In this document: piece after piece, positions 11,679 through 22,396 of the stretch | Layout of the letters: each line of letters opens with the position of its first letter | How positions within the stretch are numbered: position 1 is the stretch's first letter | From: Terfezia claveryi | Lineage: Eukaryota > Ascomycota > Pezizomycetes > Pezizales > Pezizaceae | Assembly (NCBI GenBank): GCA_015179025.1 | Contig: WHUX01000064.1 | Span: forward strand, 221,064-285,063 | DNA: 64,000 bases | Direction: 5' to 3' | Notes under the pieces: generated by a model | Seen by the model: only the letters and a program-made list of their open reading frames with translations | What the model was told of the DNA's origin: nothing | Databases searched by the model: none | Translations under genes and position numbers: made by a program

Positions 11679-14121
11679 TTACACCAAAGGCATATGTAGC
11701 GGCTGCGGAGACAAAGCCGGGGGCCAAGAGTGAGCGGAATCATTCGTCGCCATGTTCCCACTCTCACTCCCCACAGTGGTGTCACCACCCATTTCCGAAG
11801 GGGTCGTTATCTTCAAAGTGCCCGGCGACTTTGGGCGCACCCTCACCCTATCAGCCCCAGTACCAATTAGAGGTTGGTTACCCTCTTTCCCTGCCTCCCC
11901 GAGATACCGATCACCACTGCTATACGAGCTGAACCACCGCCCCCTATGTTGATATCCCATATAACTCGGACCTCCCCCATAACTTCCTCTCTTCCACATA
12001 TCTTGCCCTCTGCTGCCGCACTCATTCCTACCGCCACCGCTTCCTTCTCCCCCAGTGTGCATTTCATATCCTCCATGCGGGAATCCTGGGCTTTGTCCCT
12101 GAATCGGTCTTTGCCATGTCGCTGTGAAGGGGGGTGTAAGTAATAGTGGCATGTTATTTTGATATCCAAAAGCGGTTTTGGGCGGGGGTGGCGTAGGGCT
12201 GGGTATGGAAGAGGAGTATCGTCGGGTATTGTACTGGTATTGTGAATGTGAGCTTCTATGTGAGTCCTGGTTTCTGTTATGTTGATATTTCTCAGGTACT
12301 AATTGATTGCACACAATGGCAACCCCAGCTTTACGCACAATCGGAGTATGGCTATGCCCCCGATTTTCTTTCTGGGGATTATCATTGGTTGAACTTCGTG
12401 AACCAGAATATCTAGGGGATCCTGGCCGGAAAGAATCATATCTTCGGCGCTTAGACCCCCTGGAAAAGGGGGCTGGGAGTGGTGCAGTAGTGGGCCCCGT
12501 ATATGTGGATTGGCGACGGCCTCGGCGCCATAACTGGTCGCTATAACTCGTGAACTTGCGTTTGGTATTTATGGGGGCTGGGTGTTGATGTTTATAGCTA
12601 GGTATTTCAGCATTCCTAGTAGGGGTAGCTTTAACATGAGATCCTAGGGACCTTTTGGACTTTGAAGACGACGTAGAGGAGGGGTAAGAGGGAGAGACTT
12701 CCATCTTCGTTGCTGGTGGTGTTCCTTCTTTGACCGAAGGGGAGCTTGACTCCTTCCTTGACGCAACCGCCAGTGTCTCGGAGGACCCCTTCCTCCAATA
12801 TCCTAAAAACTCCCTGGGTGATCCCCCCAACCACGTCCCGAGCAAAGCAATGCCTACGTCCCCAGGAACTCGCACCAACCCTTTCCATATCTCCAGAATC
12901 CCTACACTACACTCCAATGCGCCAATACATTTATTGATTTCCTCAGCAACCCTGCTGCCACATTTTTCCATAACTCTTATCAACTCCTCTTCCGCTTCGG
13001 GGTGCTCTATGAAAGTAGTAGTCTTGAGAGTGGAGTAGTTTTCAGAGAGCCACTTTAGGGGATCATGATGGGTTCCGGTGGCATCTGGGAAGATCTCATT
13101 GAAAAACACTCCAGGGTGGCGACCAGCAAGATAGAGGGCGGAGCCTTGGATAGCCTTCGCTTCGGAAGGTGAAGACCATGTACACGTAGCTAAGGATTTC
13201 CGGAGATTTTGGACCACCACAGAAATAGCGTAGTCGAGAGCAGATGGTATGCAACGGGGAATGAGGAATGGCAATTGGTCGAAGGCAAGTGTTCGAACCT
13301 GTAGATTTGGTGGTCAATGAAAGCCCCACTGGATTTTCCCCACAATAAACACGTACATTCTCATCTTGGTGCTGAAGTAGCTTCAGAAGAGCAAATATTT
13401 CCTCTTTCTTATCCAGTATATCAGATTCCAGGACATCGACGGTCAGCAAAAACGTAGCAGCAAGTTCTCTCCTATTATACGCTTTGCCGTCCGTCTCTCT
13501 CAAAAGTTGTCTGAATGCATCTTTTCTCTGAATTTTTTTTTAAAACATGCATGCTATTGAGGACCTTACGGGAGAGGCTTCGGCTAGGACTCATATCCCA
13601 ACCTTTCCTATCCCATACTCCCCAATGCTTGCGGGAGAGAGTCAGCTTCTGTTTCTCCCATCTTCAACTCCCATCTCTTAGAAACCAAGTAGAATTGCCA
13701 ACACAATCATGTTATACAGCGATGCTATCGAAAGTTGCAGCACCTCTCCTATTTTACCGCACTATCTCCATTCTTGCACCCTGTTGTGACGAACCAAATT
13801 ATGCATATATATGGGAAAACTAGTGTGCCACACCTCTGACATAGCTCGATCCCCATCTAACACAGTCCTATAGACCTTGAGTATCTCTGCTTCGATAGCA
13901 CTCCCGCCCAATAGCATATGCTCGGCACTGACTTTCACCCTGTGATTCTCAGTGTTCTCGGAGATATTGCATGCACCACTGGCATCTTCAGGGGCAATTT
14001 CTTCGTCATTTTCAAGATTATCCCCACTGTCGTCTGCCTGTGTCAAAGTGGGAGACTCGATGTATGATTCCTCCTCGGGATTCGATAAGTAAGTACCCGG
14101 TGTTACCGCCTTGAGAGGCAT
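11679..14121 (-). CDS. API5-like HEAT/ARM-repeat protein with disordered Ser/Arg-rich tail
   Basis: Exons are inferred at 13834-14121, 13357-13527 and 11679-13298, all phase 0, giving 692 aa. The first intron (13528-13833, 306 nt, donor GTGTGG) is less certain than the second (58 nt). The N-terminal stretch is acidic. From about residue 80 the pattern RKDAFRQLLRETDG, RRELAATFLLTVDVL, LLKLLQHQDENVRTLAFDQL and ALYLAGRHPGVFFNEI resembles the helical-repeat start of apoptosis inhibitor 5 (AAC-11) proteins, including KDA..L, LAA.F, ..ED..VR..A...LP and a later E.EELI helix. API5 proteins are nuclear and linked to mRNA export and survival. From about residue 330 the protein is low-complexity (Ser, Arg, Pro, Gly, His) with no domain. 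Similarity is by eye and distant, so the family call is moderate while the gene itself is well supported. Confidence 0.55.
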
Positions 14122-14872
14122 AGTAGTATGCGAACTATTAAGACTTAAGAATTATAAGGATTTCCTCGAAACGTGGAATCGATAGTGGGTACATGAAATG
14201 TACAAGCAAGCGATGGCTTCAGAAGGGGTAGCTGACGGGAAATAAATACCAGACCGTCAATTCGCAGCCTGGCAAATAAACCACAAATGGTTTGTTTGCT
14301 GTCCCGACTTCCTTTGTCTGGAGATGTTGAGACAAACGCCCCCCGCCTAGTCTGGCCAGACCACCCCCCACCGCGTGCAGCTATCCAAGGATGCACTCAA
14401 TAATCCCAAGCATGGAGATAACTGTATGCGGATCAGTATTCTAGACAATGCCAATTTCTTTGTACTAAGCCTGGTTGGCACCATGGGGTATTTCTAAAGT
14501 GAATAACTGCTGTCGAGCAGAGCCTCGGCTCTGTCAAACGGCGAATTTCATCTCGCCAGCCAACTAAGGTAGCTGGTCATTTGCCCTAGTTTACGTACTG
14601 AAGTATGGAGCTTACTCATAGAGCCAAGTCTAGCACACCCCTCCATAAAGATCAGGTGACCGCCGTACTCCAGCGCGTAAACACGTTCCGCTCTACATCC
14701 CCCCCGATTATTTCCACAACCTTACCGTTACCTCTGGTTCTCCAAGAACAGCCTACCCTAGTCACAAGGCACAGGACAGACAACGAACAGGACAGAAACT
14801 AAAGGTTCAGCTTGACCTCGGAGAAACATTCAACCCCTGGCAGGCAGGCGCCACTTTCAATCACCTGAGGCA
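14122..14872. other. Shared upstream region of divergent genes
   Basis: About 750 bp between the API5-like gene (-) and the tri-snRNP 27 kDa gene (+). It probably holds both promoters. A CT-rich stretch lies at about 14695-14760 before the plus-strand start. No ORF or RNA gene is recognised. Confidence 0.4.
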
Positions 14873-15586
14873 ATGGCCAACCGCGCCCCACGGGGTCCCA
14901 GAGGTGCATTTCCCAGAGGAGGCGGGGGAGGAGGCGGAGGCTATGATGACCGACGCTCCCACAAAATGCGTTACGACGACGACCTCCCCGGCAGCCCACG
15001 CTCTGACCGAGAACGGGAGAGAGACAACCGAGACAGAGACTATGATCGACGGGACCGGGACCGAGATCGAGGTGGTGACAGGGACAGATTCCGAGATCGA
15101 GACCGAGGGGATAGGGGTGGAGATGGAGGCCGAGACAGAGACCGAGGTTACAGAGGAGGAGGCGACCGCAGAGACCGTGGCCGAGACCGGGATAGGGACC
15201 GTCGTCGGGATAATAAATCCCGGAGTGCCTCCCCCGCTCGAAACGCAGACTCGCATCGCACACGTTCCCACTCTCGCTCAAGAGACTATCGCCGGGGAGA
15301 CCGTGATCGGCCTTCTGGGAGGGGTCGAACCCGTTCCCGCACACCACCGAAATCAAAACCTACTTCCCCACCACCGACAGAAAATATGGATACTACTCTC
15401 GATGGTGGCGACGATGATGCTGAAGCTGCAATGGCAACAATGTTGGGTTTCAATGGGTTTGGCACAACGAAGCAGAAGAAGGTAAAAGGGAATGATGTTT
15501 ACGCTGTTTCAAAGGATAAGCAGGCGACGTATAGACAGTATATGAATCGCGTGGGAGGTTTTAATAGGGCTTTATCACCGAGTTGA
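14873..15586 (+). CDS. U4/U6.U5 tri-snRNP-associated 27 kDa-like SR protein
   Basis: A single-exon 237-aa protein. Residues 1 to about 165 are an RNA-binding-style low-complexity region: RGG-like Gly runs, then many RD/RE/DR dipeptides, then RS dipeptides. Residues about 175-237 match the conserved C-terminal block of SNRNP27 proteins: ATMLGFNGFGTTKQKKVKGN, then a YRQYMNR.GGFNR signature followed by a short tail. In family knowledge this protein sits in the tri-snRNP next to the U6 5' splice-site region and contributes to splice-site choice. The N-terminal part is strongly biased, so two other frames of the same stretch also stay open; they are shadows. The ATG at 14873 gives the usual MANR-type start with an RGP/RGG lead-in. 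Confidence 0.9.
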   Translation: MANRAPRGPRGAFPRGGGGGGGGYDDRRSHKMRYDDDLPGSPRSDRERERDNRDRDYDRRDRDRDRGGDRDRFRDRDRGDRGGDGGRDRDRGYRGGGDRRDRGRDRDRDRRRDNKSRSASPARNADSHRTRSHSRSRDYRRGDRDRPSGRGRTRSRTPPKSKPTSPPPTENMDTTLDGGDDDAEAAMATMLGFNGFGTTKQKKVKGNDVYAVSKDKQATYRQYMNRVGGFNRALSPS

Positions 15587-16422
15587 TATAATTTTCTCTA
15601 CTCCATGGCATCGGAAGTCGACTTATTTCCTCGCAATCAGATTTTTTGCCTGTTCTTCAAGTATATACTCTGTCTGCTGATTTTCTATGGCATATAATGG
15701 TGTCTTTCTCAGGGCCAACTGTATAATACCAATTTTATATACCTATGCATACGCCTGTGGCACCTACTAACGTTATCCCGCTTACTTCAGGGAGCCCATC
15801 TTCGCCGATTAATACATACAGGATTCGATTATACTCTAATGCCTTCAATATAGCTCCGTCCAGTCCCAGTCCTTGCACTCTCGTCACTGTCAAGGTTTGT
15901 GCCAACCAGACTATGTGAAACCTTGTCTAGCAATACAGATAAGAGTTAGCCTGAGTTTTCAAGCATTGTATACGTTATAAAAATAGGTCATGATTTTGTA
16001 GTAGCATCTGAGAGAGTTTTTTTTTTTTTTTTTCTTTTTTCCCAAGACTAGCATTTATCGTCCATAATGTCCGCCTTCATATTTGATGTAAGTCCTGGTT
16101 GTATTTGTAGTTGTAGTCCCGGTAGTCTGGTTTGCACTAGTCCCGGTCTTGTTTTTCATCCCTTATCCAGGTGGACGCACGCTCATCCCAAACGGAGTTT
16201 TCATCCTATATATGTATATAAGTACTTATGTTTATGTACAAAGCATTATAGAAGCCCCTCTTGTGGCTGGGACGATTGTGGGATACCTAAAGGTTATCCA
16301 TATTTTTCTGTAGAGTACTGAGATCCTCCCTAAGTACACGTCAGTAGCCAAACCCTTGCTAGGTACAGCAACTGCACCGCCCACTCAGCCGGCGTAAGTC
16401 ACGAGATCATAGTGCAGCTTGG
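15587..16422. other. 3' flank and intergenic, no gene seen
   Basis: The stretch between the snRNP gene stop and the target duplication of the outer retrotransposon contains a T run at about 16018-16033 and no credible coding frame. Confidence 0.5.
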
Positions 16423-16426
16423 GCGT

Positions 16427-16630
16427 TGACGCGCGTAGATTGAAGTATAGTACTTAAAAGGGGAATTTGTCGGGCTTGGCGAAGGTTGAGGTTTCTGGTA
16501 TATAAGGTCCTGTTCTAGCACGGAAAAACGTCATGGCATCATCATCAATGAATATATATACACTTTCAGACTCCTCCAATAAGAGTGAGCTTTAGTCTAA
16601 GTGATTCATTTCTCTTTTTTTCAATTCACA
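16427..16630 (+). repeat. 5' LTR of outer element
   Basis: 204 bp, TG..CA ends, near-identical to 30463-30666. A TATATAAG box lies at 16499-16506, consistent with a promoter inside the LTR. The sequence following the LTR (TTTGGCAGTACTAG) starts with the TGG expected of a tRNA primer-binding site, but the tRNA is not identified. Confidence 0.93.
16499..16506 (+). promoter_or_regulatory. LTR TATA box
   Basis: TATATAAG about 70 bp into the LTR; the 3' LTR has the same motif. The position is reasonable for the element's transcription start downstream, but this is inference only. Confidence 0.5.
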
Positions 16631-16690
16631 GTTTGGCAGTACTAGAAAGACTCGAGGAGCTCTCTCTCTCAACCTCCGAAAAAGCCGTGA

Positions 16691-17999
16691 TTTACGAGGG
16701 GGTCTCCTCCTTGTCCTTCAGAAGTTCCCTGGTGTGGAGCGGTTGTTATCTGCTTATTCTGCTTCTCTAAGGCCTTAGGGCTGCGTGTATCTGCTCTTCA
16801 TCATCTTTTTTTATTGATCTTCTCCACCTCGCGGGTGTTCCTCGTTACCCTTCTCATTCTGGCAAACCCACGCCAAACTCTGAATATCCCGCTTTGGTGG
16901 GATATTCCCGAGAATTTGATCAGCTCGGATCATTCTCATCAACACCCTCGGGAGAGCCAGGAACCCGGTTCTCGATTGCCTTCCCCCGTCCGAGCTCATT
17001 TGGAACACCGTAGGAGATATCGACCCGATCTACAAAGCCCTCGTCAAGGCTCAACACCAGAAGGAGTCGTGGCGATCGACGACTCTGACGACTCAAGTGA
17101 CGCAGAAACGGTTGTGGGAATCCCGGGGGACGGTTTGATCGAACCTCCATTTTCCCGCTCACTATCCCCTAATCCTTTCATTATCCAACAGCCAGTTGAA
17201 GAAAATAGAGCAAGAATAGATTACTCACATCTTCTGAAACCAAGACACTTTAGTGAAGAGAAGAACTCGCCAGGAGTCGAAGAGTTTCTAGACATACTCG
17301 AACTAACGTTCCTATGTCTAGACCCAATCCAGGATGCTGCCAGAAGAGAAAAAGTAAAAGTGCTAACACTTTATAGCCATCTGGAAGGTCCAGCATTACA
17401 ATTCTGGATGACGTTGAAAGCCGATAAGAAAGCCACCTTTGCCTTGGCCGCCAATGCTTTGAAACAACGCTTTTCCACACAAATGGGGGACTTTGATGAA
17501 TGGGCGGGGAAAGCACAAGCCATTGCGGACCTGAACAACTTGTGTCAAGGAAAGCTTACGAGTGCCGAATATGTGGCAAAAGCGAATGGGATTTTTTCGG
17601 TACTGGGGGCTGAATATTCTTCAGTACTAGCTACGAAATTTGTTGATGGACTTGAAGATAACCACACCAAAGATTTGATAGATTCCCAGTTCGATGAGGT
17701 TTACAACTTCCCTGAGGTAATCAGAGCATATGCAAAGAGCACCAAAGCCCTCCGGCGAAGGGAAATAGCTTCGCAGAAAACTCAGGAGAAAAAGGCAGAG
17801 GATAAGAATGAATCAGAATTGATGAGGGAGGCCCTAAAACAGAATACACAAATGGTGTATCAGGTAGGCGAGTTATTGAAAGGAATGAACCTAATCAAAC
17901 AGCCAGATAAGACCCGCGGATATCAACCCATCGTGGGCTCAGTGGGAACACCTGGGGCGGTTGGAAACTCTGGCCCCCCACTCTCTCAAAATATAGCGG
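16691..17999 (+). pseudogene. Gag (capsid part) of outer element, up to the nested insertion
   Basis: The frame is open from 16691 and encodes a retrotransposon gag domain: acidic leader (VVAIDDSDDSSDAETVVGI), then a helical capsid region (PGVEEFLDILELTFLCLDP, LYSHLEGPALQFWMTLKAD, LKQRFSTQMGDFDEWAG, KFVDGLEDNHTKDLIDSQFD) and a Lys/Glu coiled stretch. No in-frame ATG occurs before 17408, inside the capsid core, so the true start is either non-AUG or lost, or lies in another frame upstream. The frame is cut at 17999 by the minus-strand element; with 18000-23751 removed it continues in register into the CCHC knuckle at 23817. Confidence 0.8.
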
Positions 18000-18839
18000 T
18001 ATAGAGGCACTTCTCTCCTAACGGAGGAACATGCACTTTGTGACCGATTGGTGAGAGCCACTATAGACAACGAAAATAAGGAGAGTAATAGTAGAAGGTG
18101 ATTCCGTTCAATTCATGTGATACTGTCCTCAACGCACGGCCTAAACACGCACAGAGAACAATACACGATCTCTGCTGATAAACTGCTAACTGCTGTGCTG
18201 CTGTACACGTATCTATGTCTGCATGCCTATCTTTATCACCGCAATTTTCCACCTCTTTTATCTTCAAAAACTCTCACATGTAAACTAATCTGCTCCCTTA
18301 CTTAGGCCCTTATCACACGCGTTACCCTGTTCCTTCGTGTTATTTAATCGATCATTCTTGTGACATCCATTACCGATATCCAACATCATCCCGACACTTC
18401 AACAGTTTTAACTTCAGTCGACAAGAACTAATTCTTTCACCTTTCGATAAAAATAGCAACTTTTTATTATCAATCCGAGAGTCATACCAAAAACTGTTCG
18501 ACTCTCATAATCATTTGAAAACTTTTTGCTTGCAGGGTAATCTCAACCGATTTTCGCTTTTGCCAATGACTTCATTTGCGTTGTTTAGGGTCTTCAGGAG
18601 TCTAACAATATAGCCTGATATATCCCCTAAATCAATTCTCCGCTAAACTAAATCAAAGGTAATCGAGTCATGTGGTAATCTGAGAGTCATACCAAATCCT
18701 GTTCGACTCTCAAAATGTTTGAATAAATCAAAAATAAATAAATCTCAAAAAAAATAACCCAAAAAAAAAAAAAATAACTAAATAAAAGATTAAATAAAAA
18801 ACCAAAAAAAAACCAAAAAAAATAACCATTCCCTCCATA
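18000..18839 (-). repeat. 3' LTR (sense) of nested element
   Basis: 840 bp, near-identical to 22911-23747; differences include a short indel near 18470. It is AT-rich at its left-hand sense end. Small ORFs inside are present in both LTRs and are not taken as genes. Confidence 0.93.
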
Positions 18840-18841
18840 TC

Positions 18842-18857
18842 CGTCCCCCCTTCTTAA
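18842..18857 (-). promoter_or_regulatory. Terminal polypurine tract of nested element
   Basis: On the sense strand TTAAGAAGGGGGGACG, ending two bases before the 3' LTR: the expected plus-strand priming site. An identical 16-mer recurs at 20525-20540. Confidence 0.8.
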
Positions 18858-18884
18858 AGTTGGCGTCCTCATCAACACAGCCCG

Positions 18885-20402
18885 TCAATCATCTTGGTCC
18901 TGCCACTCCTCTTCATCATCATCCCCTTCACCTTCTTCCTTATCTTCATATTCATCGGAGGTGTAGATTCCGGTATTCCTACGAGCTTCTCTGATCTTGT
19001 CGATTGGCGATTCAGTATCTTGGCGACTTGGTGGAGTTGGTTGTTTTGACAGCAGCTGTACACTAGGAGATGCTGCTATAACAGGTTGTGTTTGTGGTGG
19101 GTCCTGTTTTCTCATTTTTGGACGTGGAATCCCCTTGTCTTTTCGAGTTTTCCTGGGAGGAATGGGGTCGTCATTTTCAATTGACACGACCTTCATTTTG
19201 ATCCCCGACATTAGCATCCATAGTCGTCTTGCTATCCTAGTTGTCAGTATTTGTTGATCCTCATTAGCTTCATTAGTGGCTACTGATAGCAGAAGTTCTC
19301 GGATCTTTTCCACTACTTCGATATCGGTCTTTGTGTCATCGTCGAGATCCTCGATATCCTCCTGATCTAGTAGTTTGATGTATTCCGGGTCACAATCTTC
19401 AACCTCTGCCTGTTCAAATCGTACTCTGGTATATGCCGGTGTTACCTCCTCTGGGGACTTCGCCCTTTTTCTCTTCGCTAGCTCCCCTCCTTGCTTTGAC
19501 CGTACTCCCTTCTTTGTAGTAGGCTGAGCTGCAGTAACACTAGCTGTTCGTATTCGCTCGCTTCGGCGCACAGTAGCCACCGAACTACCTGCAGTTGGCA
19601 CTACTGTATCTTCGGATTGTGGAAGTTCATCTATACGGGATTGGCGTTGTTCAGCTTCGGCATTCTGGATAAGATCTCTGGCATTTGTTGTCCCTTGTTT
19701 TTCTGCTATCGATGTCATCATAGCTACATACGCAGTATGATATTTCTTCTGATCATTCGGGAGAATTGGAGGTAGGTCTCGATCCTGCAATACCTATCTA
19801 ATATCCTCTACCATGAGCCACTTATCTTTCTGTGTGCGGGGGGTTGATTTTCGGTCTTCAATTTCTATGACGAACCGTAGTAAAATGTCGCGCACTAGAT
19901 CCATTCCTCTATGAAATGACAATTCTTCTGCTGCGAGTGAACATTGTCTGGCAAATTCAATTGATGGCCAAGGGGGTTGTATATCCTGAAGCAATGGCAT
20001 CCAATTTGGACCCTAGAATTTTTCAGTAGACAGATTGTAATTCTGTCTTCTCTTAACTGATGCATTGTACACTTCGCCGAACTTATTGAGTTCGTCCATT
20101 CTTAGATCGTCCCGTGCGTCTTCTCTAGAGACTCTCCATGCTTGTAGTTCTGCTTCGGTTGCTTGTTCGATTAGGGTGGATTGTGCTGCGGCCAAGGCAC
20201 CAACTTTCTCACCGCATTGTCTGGTCCATCTTGCTATACCTTTGAGAAATTTCCATTGATTTTTTCCGCCGACAATGGACTTTACTGCTCCTTTGAATTG
20301 GGTGTTGACGGTTGCCTCGCAACTCATCATTTCTTGGAACTTCGTCTGTAGCTCACCCTCTGCAACCGTCTTGGGTCGAGCCAGGATTATAGATGCTGAC
20401 AT
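18885..20402 (-). pseudogene. Extra 3' ORF of the nested element (unknown function)
   Basis: A single reading frame of about 505 codons from ATG at 20402 to the stop at 18885, broken by TAG codons at 20013 and 19794; both would be one C-to-T change from CAG. It lies after the pol tail and before the LTR. The N-terminal third is helical and basic/acidic mixed (KTVAEGELQTKFQEMMSCEA, KNQWKFLKGIARWTRQCGEK). The middle has a basic stretch (KKGVRSKQGGELAKRKRAKS). The C-terminus is very acidic (DEYEDKEEGEGDDDEEEWQD). There is no transmembrane segment, so it is not env-like. No family is recognised. The flanking duplicate polypurine tracts suggest it was added to the element as a unit. Confidence 0.7.
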
Positions 20403-20524
20403 TGTGTATAGAAGTAAAAGAGAAGATATAAAGATATGTGAAAGTAGAGGTGTATTCGGGAAATGTAAGTGAAAATGCTGTGTGTGTATGGTATGAAGTT
20501 CGAAAAAGAGGAGAATGGGTTATT

Positions 20525-20540
20525 CGTCCCCCCTTCTTAA
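20525..20540 (-). promoter_or_regulatory. Second (internal) polypurine tract of nested element
   Basis: An exact copy of the 16-nt terminal polypurine tract, 1.68 kb upstream of it on the sense strand and just after the pol tail. It could be a central PPT or the scar of an older 3' end. Confidence 0.65.
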
Positions 20541-20613
20541 TGGTAGTAAGCTCCAGGCCATTCTGTAGTTCCCTCATGACCAAATTTCGAATTGAAAATT
20601 TTTGCACTATTTC

Positions 20614-20990
20614 CTATTGGTCGAGATCCATTTCGTTTGTTTCATCCTGTACTTCGCCATATTCTTCACAATCTACCCCTGTTCTTGGGTAAAACCTCTT
20701 CAATCTTTCTCCCGGATACGGTAGTTTCATGGAAGTGCCGTCCAATTCCTCCAATAGGTAAGTTCCCCGATCCCTACGTAGATCTCTTATCCGGTACGGG
20801 CCAAGCCAACGGTTTTCTAGCTTTCTTGACCATTGCTTAGTTAGGACGCTGTTATAGAGAAGAACCAAATCTCCGATATCTAGATCTTCCTTCCTTTGTC
20901 TTCTATTCCGATCAAAGAATGTTTTGTTTGTTTGTCGATTCTTCGCTAACCGATCCGCTGCAATCTCTAAACGTTCTTTCTTTCTTTCCA
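20614..20990 (-). pseudogene. Post-integrase tail of the deleted pol (nested element)
   Basis: The sense frame reads ERLEIAADRLAKNRQTNKTF, then GDLVLLYNSVLTKQWSRKLE, NRWLGPYRIRDL and a basic end near YPGERLKRFYPRTG. This is the typical region after the integrase catalytic core in Ty3/gypsy polyproteins (spacer plus GDLV...GPY.I beta-barrel-like tail). Everything between gag and this tail is missing. It abuts the gag frame at about 20970-20990 (KERK in the gag frame, KERLE in this one), which marks the deletion junction. It stops at 20614, shortly before the internal polypurine tract. Confidence 0.7.
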
Positions 20991-22396
20991 GTTGTTTTGC
21001 TCGGGTTTCTGGACTTCTTTAGGCTTCCAGAACTTCATCTTTTCACGAACATCTTTCTTAAGAATGCCCTGGCTCATGGTTTCAGACTCGGGTTTTGCTT
21101 TCTTGACGATCACAGGTTGGTCGTGCATCATCATCGTTTCACTGCAATCTGCAGCAATCGTTTTTTTCGCAGGAAAATCCAAAGTAATGACACTTGAAGT
21201 CGAACTTATTTCCTCCATTTTCGACTCCTTTGTCTTCATGGCCTTTTCAACCCATTCTTTTTGCCATTCAGTCACTTGCCCATCTTCGTCCTGTGTTGGA
21301 AATGGTACTCGGGTATTCATTGACGTTTCTGAATCCCCCAGGAACAACGTATATCCCTTGAAATACACTTCTCCTCGTTCGATGGCCTTCTTGAGACTTC
21401 TGCATTCTTCTCTTCTATGCTGCCCTCCACACCAGTAGCATCCTCTAGGTCTATCGAAAAGCGAGTTATTCTGTGGATAGCTTCTACGACCGTATTGATT
21501 TAGGTTGAAAAGCTGCTGAGGCGGTGTCGTACCAGTGCCCACCATTTTCTTAAGCTCGGTATTCTGTATTTTCAAGTCCTTTAGTTGTTGAATGATTTCG
21601 TCCATTGGGTCAGGAATCTCTTGTTTTTTCGGGACTTTTTCCTTTTCCTTCTTTGCATTATTCTCCTTTTTCAAAATCTTCATTGCTGGAGTATCATCAT
21701 CCTCGTCCGCTGGATCTTCGGCTTCTTCTCGAAGTAGCTTTCTCATCTGGGATCCACGACTATCCAACCACGCAATTGCCGCTTCCTTAACATCATGCCA
21801 TCGTTCCCTGCATGAGTCCGGTTCACTTAAGAGCATGTCGTTCTTCTTCAAATTTGATCTCCTGCTTTAACTGGGAAAGCCGTCAAGAATAACCGAATTC
21901 TGCTAATCTTTGCCAATCTTTCTTCCTTGACCAGAACCTCAGATTTGTCACTAAATTCCATAATAAACGCTCGATAATCTCCCGCACTTGGTTCAGTCTT
22001 CTTTTTCAAGTTCGCAATCAGCTTGTGCAAGTACTTCCGAGTATACTTTTGCATTTCTGTGTCACTTTCCTTGAAATCCTTGAGCATTGCGGTTCGAAAA
22101 TCCTTCCAATTCGGGGTTTCATATGTTGCATAGGTTTTAAGATACTTCCCAACCACAGGTTCACAGTAAGAAACTAGTCGAATAATCCTTTCCTCATCCG
22201 TCCATCCTGCAGTCAAGTTTTCCCAGTTTTCCACAAATCTCGAGACATTGGTACCGTCGAACAGAGGTGCCCCAATTTGTCCGGGCAAGGGTAAGAAGGT
22301 ATAAGGTCCACGGTTTGCCTTTATAGTCTGGTTTTTTCCTCCTGATTCTGTATCTCCTAAACCAGATCCCGATCCAGAACCTGATCCAGATGCCAT
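20967..22396 (-). pseudogene. Gag of nested element (capsid and CCHC knuckle, in two frames)
   Basis: Part 1 (21848-22396) starts with a Gly/Ser repeat and holds the capsid N-terminus (LPGQIGAPLFDGTNVSRFVE, GWTDEERIIRLVSYCEP, FRTAMLKDFKES, YLHKLIANLKKK). Part 2 (20967-21851) continues in another frame with KKNDMLLSEPDSCRERWHDV, a Lys/Glu-rich helix and a zinc knuckle CYWCGGQHRREEC (C-x2-C-x3-H-x4-C). The frames overlap by four bases at 21848-21851. A programmed or mutational frameshift there would join them into about 475 aa. Retention of a near-complete Gag while pol is gone fits a parasite that supplies or borrows particles. Confidence 0.75.

Noticed and set aside
14799..15485. Long open frames in other phases of the RS-rich snRNP gene
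   Set aside because: The biased Arg/Asp/Ser codons leave all phases open; only the frame with the conserved C-terminal block is real.
16585..16770. 61-codon ORF starting in the 5' LTR of the outer element
   Set aside because: Not in the gag frame and of generic hydrophobic/Ser composition; treated as leader.
18061..18305. Small ORFs on both strands inside the 840-bp LTRs, repeated at 22972-23216
   Set aside because: Present only because the LTR is duplicated; short and not protein-like.
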